This document shows, piece by piece, positions 41,372-50,468 of a stretch of 64,000 nt of DNA. The stretch comes from Amycolatopsis eburnea (GTDB lineage: Bacteria > Actinomycetota > Actinomycetes > Mycobacteriales > Pseudonocardiaceae). Both the position numbers and the translations under genes were made by a program. A model generated the notes under the pieces. The model did no database searches. It was not told the DNA's origin and saw only the letters and a list, made by a program, of their open reading frames with translations. Location of the stretch: positions 310,001 through 374,000 of the forward strand of contig NZ_RSEC01000061.1 in assembly GCF_003937945.1 (NCBI RefSeq), given 5' to 3'. Position 1 is the first letter of the stretch; each line of letters opens with the position of its first letter.

Positions 41372-43024
41372 ATGAGTCGCCAGAGTGTGGCGAAAGCCCA
41401 CCAGAAGATCCAGGAACTGTCGTGGGAACCGGCGTACCACACCCCGGTCTCGCACTACGGCACCGACTACACCTTCCAGAAGGCCAAGAAGAAGGACCCG
41501 CTGAAGCAGGTCCTCCGCTCGTACTTCCCGATGCAGGAGGAGAAGGACCACCGGGTCTACGGCGCCGAGGACGGCGCGATCCGCGGCAACATGTTCCGCC
41601 AGGTGCAGGAACGCTGGCTGGAGTGGCAGAAGCTGTTCCTGTCGATCATCCCGCTGCCCGAGATCTCCGCGGCACGGGCGATGCCGCTGCTGTTCCGCAC
41701 GGTCCCGAACCCGGAACTGCACAACGGCCAGGCGATCCAGATGATCGACGAGGTCCGCCACTCGACGATCCAGCAGAACCTCAAGCGCCTGTACATGCAG
41801 AACTACATCGACCCGGCGGGCTTCAACTCGAGCCTGCGCAACTTCCAGAACGACTACTGCGGCACCATCGGCCGCCAGTTCGCCGAAGGCTTCATTACCG
41901 GTGACGCGATCACCGCGGCGAGCATCTACCTCACCATCGTCGCGGAAACGGCGTTCACGAACACGCTGTTCGTCGCCATGCCGGCCGAGGCCGCCGCGAA
42001 CGGCGACTACCTGCTGCCCACGGTGTTCCACTCGGTGCAGTCCGACGAGTCCCGCCACATCAGCAACGGCTACGCGACACTGCTGATGGCGTTGTCGGAC
42101 GAGAGCAATCACCAGCTGCTCGAACGCGACCTGCGGTACGCGTGGTGGAACAACCACGCCGTCGTCGACGCCGCGATCGGCACGTTCATCGAGTACGGCA
42201 CCAAGGACCGCCGCAAGGACCGCGAAAGCTACGCGGAGATGTGGCGCCGCTGGATCTACGACGACTACTACCGCAGCTACCTCGTTCCGCTGGAGAAGTA
42301 CGGGCTCGTCATCCCGCACGACCTCATCGAGGAAGCCTGGAACCGGATCTGGAACAAGGGCTACGTCCACGAGGTCGCGCAGTTCTTCGCCACCGGGTGG
42401 CTCGCCAACTACTGGCGGATCGACCCGATGACCGACGAGGACTTCGAGTGGTTCGAGTACAAGTACCCGGGCTGGTACGACAAGTACGGCAAGTGGTGGG
42501 AGAACTACGCCCGCCTCGCGACGCCGAACGGGCACCACCCGATCGTCGCCGAAGACGTCGACTACGTGTACCCGCACCGCTGCTGGACCTGCATGGTGCC
42601 GTGCCTCATCCGCGAGGACATGGTGGTCGACCAGGTCGACGGCCAGCACCGGACGTACTGCTCCGAGACGTGCCGCTGGACCGACGCCGAGGCGTTCCGG
42701 CCCACCTACCAGGGCCGCAACACCCCGAACATGGGCCAGCTGGTCGGCGCCCGCGAGTGGGAGACGCTCTACCACGGCTGGAACTGGGCCGACGTCGTCT
42801 CCGACATGGGCTTCGTCCGCGACGACGGCAAGACCATGGTCGCGCAGCCGCACCTGAACCTGGACCCGAAGAAGATGTGGACGCTCGACCACCTGCGCCG
42901 GATGCCCGAGGTGCAGTCGCCGAACGTGCTGCTGAACCAGATGACCGACGAGCAGCGCGCCGCCTTCGTGGCCGACTACAACCGCCAGGGCCCGGCCGGC
43001 CGCCCGGCCCCGCAGACGGCCTGA
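41372..43024 (+). CDS. prmA: propane monooxygenase hydroxylase, large (alpha) subunit
   Basis: 550 residues; ATG at 41372 with AAGGAG upstream. Carboxylate-bridged diiron ligands are visible as E97 (PLPEIS), E127/H130 (DEVRH), E192 (VAETAF) and E226/H229 (DESRH); intervals of 30, 3, 62, 34 and 3 residues are identical to those of soluble methane monooxygenase MmoX. A C-terminal region has CWTCMVPCLI and CSETCRW, as in propane and toluene relatives. It oxidises alkanes, mainly propane at C2 or C1, with PrmB, PrmC and PrmD. First gene of the eight-gene operon. Confidence 0.96.
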   Translation: MSRQSVAKAHQKIQELSWEPAYHTPVSHYGTDYTFQKAKKKDPLKQVLRSYFPMQEEKDHRVYGAEDGAIRGNMFRQVQERWLEWQKLFLSIIPLPEISAARAMPLLFRTVPNPELHNGQAIQMIDEVRHSTIQQNLKRLYMQNYIDPAGFNSSLRNFQNDYCGTIGRQFAEGFITGDAITAASIYLTIVAETAFTNTLFVAMPAEAAANGDYLLPTVFHSVQSDESRHISNGYATLLMALSDESNHQLLERDLRYAWWNNHAVVDAAIGTFIEYGTKDRRKDRESYAEMWRRWIYDDYYRSYLVPLEKYGLVIPHDLIEEAWNRIWNKGYVHEVAQFFATGWLANYWRIDPMTDEDFEWFEYKYPGWYDKYGKWWENYARLATPNGHHPIVAEDVDYVYPHRCWTCMVPCLIREDMVVDQVDGQHRTYCSETCRWTDAEAFRPTYQGRNTPNMGQLVGAREWETLYHGWNWADVVSDMGFVRDDGKTMVAQPHLNLDPKKMWTLDHLRRMPEVQSPNVLLNQMTDEQRAAFVADYNRQGPAGRPAPQTA

Positions 43025-43035
43025 CGAGACGGGAA

Positions 43036-43065
43036 GGGCCGCACTTTCACGTGAAAGTGCGGCCC
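43036..43065. repeat. 30-bp perfect palindrome between prmA and prmB, copy 1
   Basis: Arm GGGCCGCACTTTCAC followed directly by its exact reverse complement, with no loop. It starts 12 bases after the prmA stop. The inner 20 bases recur at 43074-43093. Confidence 0.9.
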
Positions 43066-43072
43066 CCAGGTG

Positions 43073-43094
43073 GGCACTTTCACGTGAAAGTGCC
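43073..43094. repeat. 22-bp perfect palindrome between prmA and prmB, copy 2
   Basis: Arm GGCACTTTCAC and its reverse complement without a loop, 33 bp centre-to-centre from copy 1. It ends 14 bases before the prmB ATG, so a folded transcript would place a hairpin next to the prmB ribosome site. Confidence 0.9.
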
Positions 43095-43108
43095 GGATTG
43101 GGGCTGGC

Positions 43109-44137
43109 ATGGCGGAAAAGCACCGCGTCCGGTTCGAGCCGGTCGGGATCGAGATCGACGTCGACGAGGACACCACGATCCTGCGCGCCGCCGCCGAGCA
43201 GGGCGTCATGCTCATGCACGGCTGCAAGGAAGGGCAGTGCGCGGCGTGCAAGTCGTTCATCCTCGACGGCGACGACGTCGAACACGACCGGTACTCGACC
43301 TTCGCGCTTCCCGACTACGAAAAGGAGGAAGGCTTCACGCTGCTGTGCCGGGCCCACGCCTACGAGGACCTCACGATCGAGCTGCTCAACTACGACGAGG
43401 AGATGATCCAGTCCGGGCTGCCGATCCAGGAGACGACGGCCGAGGTCGTCTCGAACGAGAACGTCACGCACGACCTCCGGCACCTGGTGGTGCGCCTGGA
43501 CGAGGAACTGAAGTTCTTCCCCGGGCAGTACCTGGACTTCGCGATCCCGGGCACCGAGGAGACGCGGTCGTTCTCGATGGCCAACACCTCCGCGCGCGAC
43601 GGGCTGCTCGAGTTCGTCATCAAGATCTACCCCGACGGGTTGTTCTCCCGGTTCCTCGACGCCGAAGTCGCGGTCGGCGACCGGCTCCGGGTGACCGGCC
43701 CGTTCGGGGTGTTCACCCTCCGGGACAACCCGGGCGCGGACCTCGTCTTCGTCGGCGGCGGCGCCGGGATGGCGCCGATCCTGGCGCTGCTGCGGTCCAT
43801 GGCCGAGCGCGGCCTCGACCGGAAGGCGGTCTTCTACTACGGCGCCCGCCGCCGGCACGACCTCTGCTTCGAGGACGAACTGCGGGCGCTGGAAGAGAAA
43901 CTGCCGAACTTCCGTTACGTACCAGCGCTTTCCGAGCCGGGAGACGACGGCTGGGACGGCGAGACCGGCCTGATCACCGACGTCCTGCGCCGGGCCGGCC
44001 TCGACCTGACCGGAGCCGACGCCTACGTCTGCGGCCCGCCGCCGATGGTGGAAGCCGCGCTGGAACTGCTGCCCGCGCTCGGCGTCGCCGACAAGCGCGT
44101 CTTCTACGACAAGTTCACCACCACGGGCGAAGGGTAA
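43109..44137 (+). CDS. prmB: propane monooxygenase reductase
   Basis: 342 residues; ATG at 43109 with GGGG upstream. The [2Fe-2S] ferredoxin domain has C39, C44, C47 and C80 (HGCKEGQCAACKSF, TLLCRAHAYED). The FAD domain follows (RSFSMANTS) and the NAD(P)H domain carries FVGGGAGMAPILALLRSMA and YVCGPPPMVEAAL. It passes electrons from NADH to the hydroxylase. It is the only prm gene separated from its neighbour by long palindromes, which may set its lower or higher expression relative to prmA. Confidence 0.95.
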   Translation: MAEKHRVRFEPVGIEIDVDEDTTILRAAAEQGVMLMHGCKEGQCAACKSFILDGDDVEHDRYSTFALPDYEKEEGFTLLCRAHAYEDLTIELLNYDEEMIQSGLPIQETTAEVVSNENVTHDLRHLVVRLDEELKFFPGQYLDFAIPGTEETRSFSMANTSARDGLLEFVIKIYPDGLFSRFLDAEVAVGDRLRVTGPFGVFTLRDNPGADLVFVGGGAGMAPILALLRSMAERGLDRKAVFYYGARRRHDLCFEDELRALEEKLPNFRYVPALSEPGDDGWDGETGLITDVLRRAGLDLTGADAYVCGPPPMVEAALELLPALGVADKRVFYDKFTTTGEG

Positions 44138-44144
44138 GGAACCC

Positions 44145-45314
44145 ATGACAGCCACCCAAGAACGCAGCGTGCCGAAGCCGACGTTCACCGACGCCGAGGC
44201 GGGCGCCAAGGTCTTCCCGGACTCCACCGCCCGCCAGTACAACTACTTCACCCCGGCCAAGCGCAAGCAGAGCCACTACGAGGACGTCACCGTCGAGGTC
44301 CAGCCCGACCCGCGGCACTACCTGTCCCAGGGCTGGCTCTACGCCTTCGCCGACGGCAAGGGCGGCTACCCGCTCGAGTGGACCGCGCTGAAGGCGTGGG
44401 GCTCCGACCGCCCGCTGCCCGAACGCGGCCCGGGCTCCGGCGGCAAGGGCTACGACTGGCCGGCCCACGGCTGGCACGAGTTCCGCGACCCCAACGAGGA
44501 GTGGGAGCTCACCCTCTACCGGTACAACGCGAACGTCGTGCGCCAGCTGAACCAGAACATCGACGCCGCGCGCCAGGCCAAGGCGTTCGAGCAGTGGAAC
44601 CGCAACTGGGTCGACTTCGTGGCCAAGCACGTCGGCGCGTGGATGCACGTCGACCACGGCCTCGGCCTCTACTTGTTCGCCAACGCCAACCGCCGCGCGC
44701 CGACGAACATGCACAACAACGCGATCTCGGTCAACAGCATGCACCGGATCCGCGCGGCGCAGGACCTGGCGCTGTACAACCTCACGCTCACCGAAGAGGT
44801 CGAGGGCTTCGACGGCACAGCTCATCTGTCCACTTGGAACGAAGACCCGGCGTGGCAGGGCGTGCGGGAGACCGCCGAGCAGCTGACCGGGATCTGGGAC
44901 TGGGGCGAGGCGATCTTCGCCGCGAACGTCGTCTTCGAACCCCTCGTCGGCGAGTTGTTCCGCAGCAACCTGGTACAGCAGGCCGCGCCGGCGAACGGCG
45001 ACTTCGTCACCCCGACGCTGATCGGCGCCGAGGAGTTCGACTTCTCCGAACGCGACCTCCGCTACACGAAGCCGTTGTTCCACCTGCTGATCAACGACAA
45101 GGAGTTCGCCGACCACAACAAGGCGCTGCTGCAGAAGTGGCTCGAGGACTGGGTGCCGCGGAGCATCGCGGCCGCCCGCGCGCTGCAGCCGCTGTGGTCG
45201 CAGCCCGACGCCAAGCCGATCCGGTTCGAGGACGGCCTCGACCGCGTGAAGAGCCGGTTCGCCGGAATCCTGTCCGAATTGGGCCTCAAGGCACCCGAGG
45301 AGCTGGGCCAGTGA
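44145..45314 (+). CDS. prmC: propane monooxygenase hydroxylase, small (beta) subunit
   Basis: 389 residues; AAGGAACCC precedes the ATG, seven bases after the prmB stop. The sequence is the all-helical beta subunit of bacterial multicomponent monooxygenases (QYNYFTPAKRKQSHYEDVTV at the start, HVGAWMHVDHGLGLYLFANA in the middle). It lacks the iron ligands of PrmA, as expected, and forms the dimer scaffold. Order A-reductase-beta-coupling is that of actinobacterial propane monooxygenases rather than of MMO. Its stop overlaps the prmD GTG. Confidence 0.95.
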   Translation: MTATQERSVPKPTFTDAEAGAKVFPDSTARQYNYFTPAKRKQSHYEDVTVEVQPDPRHYLSQGWLYAFADGKGGYPLEWTALKAWGSDRPLPERGPGSGGKGYDWPAHGWHEFRDPNEEWELTLYRYNANVVRQLNQNIDAARQAKAFEQWNRNWVDFVAKHVGAWMHVDHGLGLYLFANANRRAPTNMHNNAISVNSMHRIRAAQDLALYNLTLTEEVEGFDGTAHLSTWNEDPAWQGVRETAEQLTGIWDWGEAIFAANVVFEPLVGELFRSNLVQQAAPANGDFVTPTLIGAEEFDFSERDLRYTKPLFHLLINDKEFADHNKALLQKWLEDWVPRSIAAARALQPLWSQPDAKPIRFEDGLDRVKSRFAGILSELGLKAPEELGQ

Positions 45315-45682
45315 CTGTCTTCAAAACCGCGGAAAGCCCCTACCGGGCCGACAACACCGCGTCCAACATGTGCGGCTTCACCCTGATGAACAACCAGGTC
45401 GGCGCGATCATCGCCGAGGTCATGGCGGCCAAGGACAACGTGACCGTGACGCCGCTGCCGTCGATGATCCGCGTCGACGCGGTCGGCCGCACGGACGTCG
45501 TCTACGCCGAGGTCGACGAGGCCGCCGGCGAAGAAGAAGGCTGGTTCAACGCGGCGGAGTTCGAGGAGAGCATGTCCACCCACTACGGGCGGATGATCCA
45601 CGAAGACGACCGCACGATCATGTTCGCCAACCCCGAGGACGCGGCCGAGTACCTCGACTTCGACCTCAAGCCCATTCGCTAG
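45311..45682 (+). CDS. prmD: propane monooxygenase coupling (effector) protein
   Basis: 123 residues; GTG start overlapping prmC (GTGA). Matches the MmoB/DmpM family in size and layout: CGFTLMNNQVGAIIAEVMAA, then VTPLPSMIRVDAVGR, and a C-terminal WFNAAEFEESMSTHYGRM. It docks on the hydroxylase and gates substrate and oxygen entry. Confidence 0.94.
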   Translation: MTVFKTAESPYRADNTASNMCGFTLMNNQVGAIIAEVMAAKDNVTVTPLPSMIRVDAVGRTDVVYAEVDEAAGEEEGWFNAAEFEESMSTHYGRMIHEDDRTIMFANPEDAAEYLDFDLKPIR

Positions 45683-45720
45683 GAAAACAGCACTCGGTCC
45701 GGCTCAGGAGGATCAAAGAA

Positions 45721-46758
45721 ATGTACGAAAAAGACGGCGAAAAGTACTTCGTGGTGGACGCCCACACCCACTTCTGGGACGCGAGCCCGGACAACTGGGT
45801 GAAGGGGCAGGAGGAATACGCCAAGGGCTGGATCGAGTGCTTCCACGCCTACCAGGGCCTCGGCCCGAAGGAGACGCACTGGCCGATCGACCGGTTCCAG
45901 AAGTACTCCGAAGAGCTGATGATGCACGACCTGTTCGAGGTCGGGCACGTCGACACGGCCATCTTCCAGCCGACGAACCTGCGGCAGTGGTACAAGAACG
46001 GCTTCAACACCACCGAGGCCGACGCCGCGCTGGCCGCCAAGCACCCCGGCAAGTTCCTCGTCAACACCACCTTCGACCCGCGTGAAGGCGACGAGGGCCT
46101 GAAGGGGCTCGAGGAGCGCGTCAAGCGCTACGGCTGCAAGGGCGTCAAGCTGTACACGGCCGAATGGCGCGGGGACTCCCGCGGCTGGAGCCTCAAGGAC
46201 CCGGAAGCGGCGCGGTTCTTCGAGAAGTGCGAGGAGCTGGGCGTCAAGAACATCCACGTCCACAAGGGACCGACGATCTGGCCGCTGGACAAGGATGCGT
46301 TCGACGTGTCCGATGTGGACCACGTCGCGACGAACTTCCAGGGCCTCAACTTCATCGTCGAGCACGTCGGCCTGCCGCGCATCGAGGACTTCTGCTTCAT
46401 GGCCACCCAGGAGCGCAACGTCTACGCGGGGCTGGCCGTCGTGGTCGGCGGCCTGATGCACGCCCGGCCGAAGTTCTTCGCGAAGGTCATGGGCGAGCTG
46501 ATGTTCTGGCTCGGCGAGGACAAGCTGATCTTCGGCGCGGACTACGCCATCTGGGAACCCAAGTGGCAGGTCGAGGGCTTCGTCGACTGGAACATGCCGG
46601 GCGACGACGAGCTGTCGGACTTCCCGCCGCTCACCGTCGACCAGAAGAAGAAGATCCTCGGGCTGAACGCCGCGCGGCTCTACGACATCGACGTGCCGTC
46701 GGAGCTGCGGCTCAAGGATCCGGAATCGGTCGAGCCGGTCGGCGTGCCGAACTCATGA
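45721..46758 (+). CDS. amidohydrolase-family protein of the prm operon
   Basis: 345 residues; AGGAGG nine bases before the ATG. The metal motif HTHFW (VVDAHTHFWDASPDNWVK) opens the barrel, followed by HVHKGPTIW, IVEHVGLPRIEDFC and FGADYAIWEPKW (final aspartate). This is the amidohydrolase-2 superfamily. A homologue in this position is found in characterised propane monooxygenase loci; its reaction is unclear and may concern hydroxylase maturation rather than propane breakdown. Stop overlaps the next ATG. Confidence 0.9.
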   Translation: MYEKDGEKYFVVDAHTHFWDASPDNWVKGQEEYAKGWIECFHAYQGLGPKETHWPIDRFQKYSEELMMHDLFEVGHVDTAIFQPTNLRQWYKNGFNTTEADAALAAKHPGKFLVNTTFDPREGDEGLKGLEERVKRYGCKGVKLYTAEWRGDSRGWSLKDPEAARFFEKCEELGVKNIHVHKGPTIWPLDKDAFDVSDVDHVATNFQGLNFIVEHVGLPRIEDFCFMATQERNVYAGLAVVVGGLMHARPKFFAKVMGELMFWLGEDKLIFGADYAIWEPKWQVEGFVDWNMPGDDELSDFPPLTVDQKKKILGLNAARLYDIDVPSELRLKDPESVEPVGVPNS

Positions 46759-47453
46759 CCACCCTGGTGCTCGGGGCCCGCGCCGCCGTGTGGGCGGCGC
46801 TGGGCACCGTCCGCGATCCCGAACTGGACGAACCGCTCACCGACCTCGGGTTCGTCGCCCGCTGCGAAGTGGACGACGAGGGGCACGCCGTCATCCGGCT
46901 GCGGCTGCCGACGTACTTCTGCGCGCCCAACTTCGCGTTCCTGATGGTGGCGGACGCCTACGACGCCGTGGCCGGCGTGCCGGGCCTGACCTCGCTCGAC
47001 ATCCGGCTCGACGACCACTTCGCCTCCGACGTCATCAACCGCGGGGTGGCGGCCCGGCATGGGTTCGTCGCTTCGTTCGAAGGCGAAGCCGCCGACGAGC
47101 TGGACACGCTGCGGTACGACTTCGTCCGCAAGGCGGTGCTGGCCGGAACGGACCGCGTGTGCCGGTCACTGGCGGGGCGTGATCCGACGACCCTGACCCT
47201 CGGCGAAGTCCCGCCGAGCCCGGACCTCGACCGGCTGCGCGCCCGGCGCCGTGAGCTGGGCCTGCCCGCCGAGGACGGCGACCCGCTGCTGCTCGACCCG
47301 GCCACCGGGCGGGCGGTGGACCCGGCCGACGCGAAGCGCCACCTGGCCTTCGCCCGGCTGACCCGCACGAGCATGGAGGCCAATTCCGGCGTGTGCCGCG
47401 GCATGTTGCGCGCGCGGTACGCGCTGACCGAAGACGAGGAGGGCACGGGATGA
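46755..47453 (+). CDS. MIP18/PaaD-like (DUF59) protein in the prm operon
   Basis: 232 residues, ATG overlapping the amidohydrolase stop (ATGA) and stop overlapping adh (ATGA). Residues 8-100 fit the MIP18/DUF59 fold: ALGTVRDPELDEPLTDLGFV, then VIRLRLPTYFCAPNFAFLMV with the conserved cysteine after TY(F). The C-terminal half (about 120-232) is an extra helical region with two further cysteines (DRVCRSLAG, SGVCRGMLRA). DUF59 proteins aid iron-sulfur or metal-centre assembly, so a role in building the diiron or [2Fe-2S] site is plausible; not proven. Confidence 0.82.
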   Translation: MTTLVLGARAAVWAALGTVRDPELDEPLTDLGFVARCEVDDEGHAVIRLRLPTYFCAPNFAFLMVADAYDAVAGVPGLTSLDIRLDDHFASDVINRGVAARHGFVASFEGEAADELDTLRYDFVRKAVLAGTDRVCRSLAGRDPTTLTLGEVPPSPDLDRLRARRRELGLPAEDGDPLLLDPATGRAVDPADAKRHLAFARLTRTSMEANSGVCRGMLRARYALTEDEEGTG

Positions 47454-48475
47454 AGGCCGTGCGGCTGCAGAAGTACCACCAGCAACCGGTGATCGAAGAC
47501 GTCCCGGAGCCGCGCGCGACCGGACCCTTCGACGTCGTGGTGAAGATCGGCGGCGCCGGCGTGTGCCGCACCGACCTGCACATCATCGAGGAGCAGTGGG
47601 CCGAGAAGTCCGGTGTCGCGCTGCCCTACACGATCGGCCACGAGAACGCGGGCTGGGTGCACGAGGTCGGCCCGGCGGTGTCCAATGTGGAGGTCGGTGA
47701 CACAGTCATCCTGCACCCGACGCCGACGTGCGGGCTGTGCCACGCCTGCCGCGCGGGCGACGACATGCACTGTCCGAACGGGACCTTCCCCGGCATCAAC
47801 ACCGACGGTGGCATGGCGGAGTACCTGCTGACGTCAGCGAGGGCGTGCATCAAGCTGGACCCGTCGACGCAACCGTCCGATGTGGCCGCGCTGGCCGACG
47901 CGGGGATCACCGCCTACCACGCGGTGCGCAAGGCGGCCGCGCACCTGTACCCGGGCACCACCTGCGTCGTCAACGGCGCCGGCGGTCTCGGGCACATCGG
48001 CATCCAGTCGCTGCGCGCGCTGACCGCCGCCCGCGTGATCGTGGTCGACCGCAACGCCGACGCGCTGGAGCTGGCGTCCACCCTGGGCGCCGACGAAACG
48101 GTGCTGGCCGACGGCAAGCAGGTCGAGGCGGTGCTCGACCTGACCGGGGGCGACGGCGCCGAGGTCGTGCTCGACTTCGTCGCCGAGCAGGGCGCCCAGC
48201 AGGACGCGTTCGCGATGACCCGGCGCGCCGGGTCGCACTTCGTCATCGGCTACGGCTCGAACATCGAGATCCCGACCATCGACATCATCTCGACCGAGCG
48301 CAACATCATCGGCAACCTGGTGGGCACCTACAACGACCTGGCCGAGCTGATGGTGCTGGCCCAGGCCGGGAAGGTCACCCTGCACACGAAGAAGTACCCC
48401 TTGGACGCGGCGCTCGACGCGCTGGCCGACCTCGACGCCGGGCGCGTGCGCGGCCGGGCCATCCTCACCCCCTAG
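47450..48475 (+). CDS. zinc-dependent alcohol dehydrogenase
   Basis: 341 residues. Catalytic zinc residues C39 and H44 (GVCRTDLH) and GHENAGWV; structural zinc cysteines in CGLCHACRAGDDMHC; NAD site GAGGLGHIGIQSLRAL with VVDRNADALE (acidic after the third strand, NAD preference). It would oxidise the propanol formed by the monooxygenase. Overlaps the DUF59 gene; the chaperonin starts 10 bases downstream. Confidence 0.95.
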   Translation: MKAVRLQKYHQQPVIEDVPEPRATGPFDVVVKIGGAGVCRTDLHIIEEQWAEKSGVALPYTIGHENAGWVHEVGPAVSNVEVGDTVILHPTPTCGLCHACRAGDDMHCPNGTFPGINTDGGMAEYLLTSARACIKLDPSTQPSDVAALADAGITAYHAVRKAAAHLYPGTTCVVNGAGGLGHIGIQSLRALTAARVIVVDRNADALELASTLGADETVLADGKQVEAVLDLTGGDGAEVVLDFVAEQGAQQDAFAMTRRAGSHFVIGYGSNIEIPTIDIISTERNIIGNLVGTYNDLAELMVLAQAGKVTLHTKKYPLDAALDALADLDAGRVRGRAILTP

Positions 48476-48485
48476 GAGCAGGCAC

Positions 48486-50177
48486 ATGGCGAAGGAACTG
48501 CGGTTCGGCCCGGACGCCCGCGACCTGCTGCTGTCGGGCGTCGACAAGCTGGCGGAAGCGGTCAAGTCCACCCTCGGCCCCAAGGGCCGCAACGTGATCA
48601 TCGAGAAGATCACCGGTTCGCCGGTGGTCACCAACGACGGCGTCACCATCGCGCGCGAGATCCACCTGAAGAACCAGTTCGAGAACATGGGTGCGCAACT
48701 GGTCAAGGAAGCGGCGATCAAGACCAACGACGTCGTCGGCGACGGCACCACCACGGCCACCGTGCTCGCCCAGGCGATCGTCCGCGAAGGCATGCGGGCG
48801 ATCGCGGCGGGCGGCAACCCGGTGCTGGTCAAGCGCGGCATCGACCACGCCGTGGGACTGCTGGTGGCGCACCTGGAGAAGCAGGCGCACCCGGTGGTGT
48901 CCGAACAGGACTACGCGCGGGTCGCGGCGATCTCGGCCAACGACGACGACGCCGTCGGCGCGGTGATCGCCAAGGCGCTGCACACCGTCGGCGACGGCGG
49001 TGTCGTGACGGTCGAGGAGTCGCCGTCGATCGGGATGGGCGTCGACTTCGTGGAGGGGTTCGAGTTCGACAACGGCTACCTCTCGCCGTACCTCGTCACC
49101 GACGCGGGCCGGCTGGAGGCGGTGCTCGACGACCCGTACATCCTGATGTGCGCGGAGAAGATCACCCAGGTCCAGCAGCTGATGCCGTTGCTGGACAAGG
49201 TGATGCGGGCGCCGCGGCCGCTGGTGGTGATCGGCGAGACGGTCGAGGGCACGGCGCTGTCCATGCTGGTGCACAACCACATGAACGGGACGTTCCAGTC
49301 GGTCGCGGTCCGCGCGCCCGGCTTCGGCGACCGGCGGCTGCACAAGCTGGAGGACCTGGCCGCGATCGTCGGCGGCGCCGTCCTTTCGCGGCAGTCCGGG
49401 TTCACGATGGAGACGATGACCCTGGAGCACCTCGGCCGGGCCAAGCAGGTCCGCGTCACCGAGAACCGCACGACGATCGTCGGCGGCGCGGGCTCCCCGG
49501 ACGCGGTCGACTTCCGGGTCGGCCAGCTGCGGGCGGAGCTGGAGCGCGCGCAGTTCGGCGTCGACGAGGACGTCCTGACCGAGCGCATCGGCGCGCTGAC
49601 GGGCAAGGTCGCGGTGGTCCACGTCGGCGCGGCGACCCCGGCGGAGCTGAAGGAGCTGCAGCACCGGGTCGAGGACGCGCTCTCGGCCACCCGCGCGGCG
49701 ATGGCCGAAGGCATCGTGGCCGGCGGGGGAGCGGCGCTCCTGCACGCGGAGAAAGCCCTGGAAGGCCTGGGGCTGGACGGTGACCAGGCGATCGGCGTCG
49801 AGATCGTCCGGCGCGCCTTGGCCGAACCCGCGTTCCTCATCGCGCACAACGCGGGCCACCCCGCCCACGAGATCGTCGCGCGCACCAGGGAGCTGGGCGA
49901 CGACGAGGGCTTCGACGCCCTGCACGACCGCTACGGCGACATGATCGCGCTCGGCGTGGTCGACCCGCTGCGGGTGTGCCGGTCGGCGGTGCAGAACGGG
50001 GCGTCGGTGGCGGGCCTGCTGCTCACGACGAACTCGCTGATCGCCGAGGAGCAGACCCCGTGGGGTGGCAGCCCGGCGCTGATGACCGAGTTCGGGCCGC
50101 TGGACGAGGGCCTGCACCAGCCTTCGCCGGACGCGAGCACGCCGCAGTCGCTCGGGATGGGCCCCTCCGTCGGCTGA
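48486..50177 (+). CDS. GroEL-like chaperonin dedicated to the monooxygenase (MimG/PrmG-like)
   Basis: 563 residues; AGGAG upstream of the ATG. The equatorial ATP site is intact: STLGPKGRNV, DGVTIAREI, GDGTTTATVLAQ (catalytic aspartate at 86) and GIVAGGGAALL. The apical domain is GroEL-like. The C-terminus ends PSPDASTPQSLGMGPSVG and lacks both the GGM tail and the His-rich tail of actinobacterial housekeeping chaperonins. No groES lies nearby. In mycobacteria a homologue (MimG) is required for folding of the hydroxylase large subunit, which is the expected role here. Last gene of the operon. Confidence 0.93.
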   Translation: MAKELRFGPDARDLLLSGVDKLAEAVKSTLGPKGRNVIIEKITGSPVVTNDGVTIAREIHLKNQFENMGAQLVKEAAIKTNDVVGDGTTTATVLAQAIVREGMRAIAAGGNPVLVKRGIDHAVGLLVAHLEKQAHPVVSEQDYARVAAISANDDDAVGAVIAKALHTVGDGGVVTVEESPSIGMGVDFVEGFEFDNGYLSPYLVTDAGRLEAVLDDPYILMCAEKITQVQQLMPLLDKVMRAPRPLVVIGETVEGTALSMLVHNHMNGTFQSVAVRAPGFGDRRLHKLEDLAAIVGGAVLSRQSGFTMETMTLEHLGRAKQVRVTENRTTIVGGAGSPDAVDFRVGQLRAELERAQFGVDEDVLTERIGALTGKVAVVHVGAATPAELKELQHRVEDALSATRAAMAEGIVAGGGAALLHAEKALEGLGLDGDQAIGVEIVRRALAEPAFLIAHNAGHPAHEIVARTRELGDDEGFDALHDRYGDMIALGVVDPLRVCRSAVQNGASVAGLLLTTNSLIAEEQTPWGGSPALMTEFGPLDEGLHQPSPDASTPQSLGMGPSVG

Positions 50178-50197
50178 GTCCGCGCCGCGGAGATCGG

Positions 50198-50238
50198 AGG
50201 TCCCCCCACCGGCGTCCTGAGCCGCCGTGGGGGGACCT
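50198..50238 (+). terminator. strong terminator of the prm operon
   Basis: Perfect 12-bp stem (AGGTCCCCCCAC / GTGGGGGGACCT) with a 17-base loop that can itself pair (CGGCG with CGCCG-type bases), starting 21 bases after the chaperonin stop. It is followed by TTCCCC, no long T-tract. Confidence 0.85.
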
Positions 50239-50279
50239 TCCCCGTGCGCGGGGCGCGGGCCGGTGTCACCCTGGTGATC

Positions 50280-50468
50280 ATGACGCACTACGTTCTCGCG
50301 CAGACGGTGGCGGCGGTCGGGGAGTTCGAGGCGAAGGGCTTCCTCGGCACGGTCGGCAAGATCGCCGCGGCGACGATCATCTTCTTCATCGCGATCGGCC
50401 TGGTCGTGGGCCTGCTGCTGGGCTACTTCATCGGCCGCTCGGTCGGGCGGCGGCAGGGCCCGCGCTGA
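50280..50468 (+). CDS. small single-pass membrane protein (62 aa)
   Basis: Residues 22-50 are one strongly hydrophobic helix (GKIAAATIIFFIAIGLVVGL) ending in a Gly zipper and a basic tail (GRSVGRRQGPR). The ATG at 50280 has no ribosome site, though the dyad TCACC-CT-GGTGA (50266-50277) abuts it. The 3' end overlaps the convergent membrane gene by 41 bp. Unknown function. Confidence 0.6.
   Translation: MTHYVLAQTVAAVGEFEAKGFLGTVGKIAAATIIFFIAIGLVVGLLLGYFIGRSVGRRQGPR

Noticed and set aside
39101..44242. A 1713-codon minus-strand frame covering the regulator and most of the prm genes
   Set aside because: Only its last 595 codons (from the GTG at 40888 with a GGAGG site) encode a recognisable protein; the rest is antisense to prmA, prmB and the start of prmC and is low-complexity.
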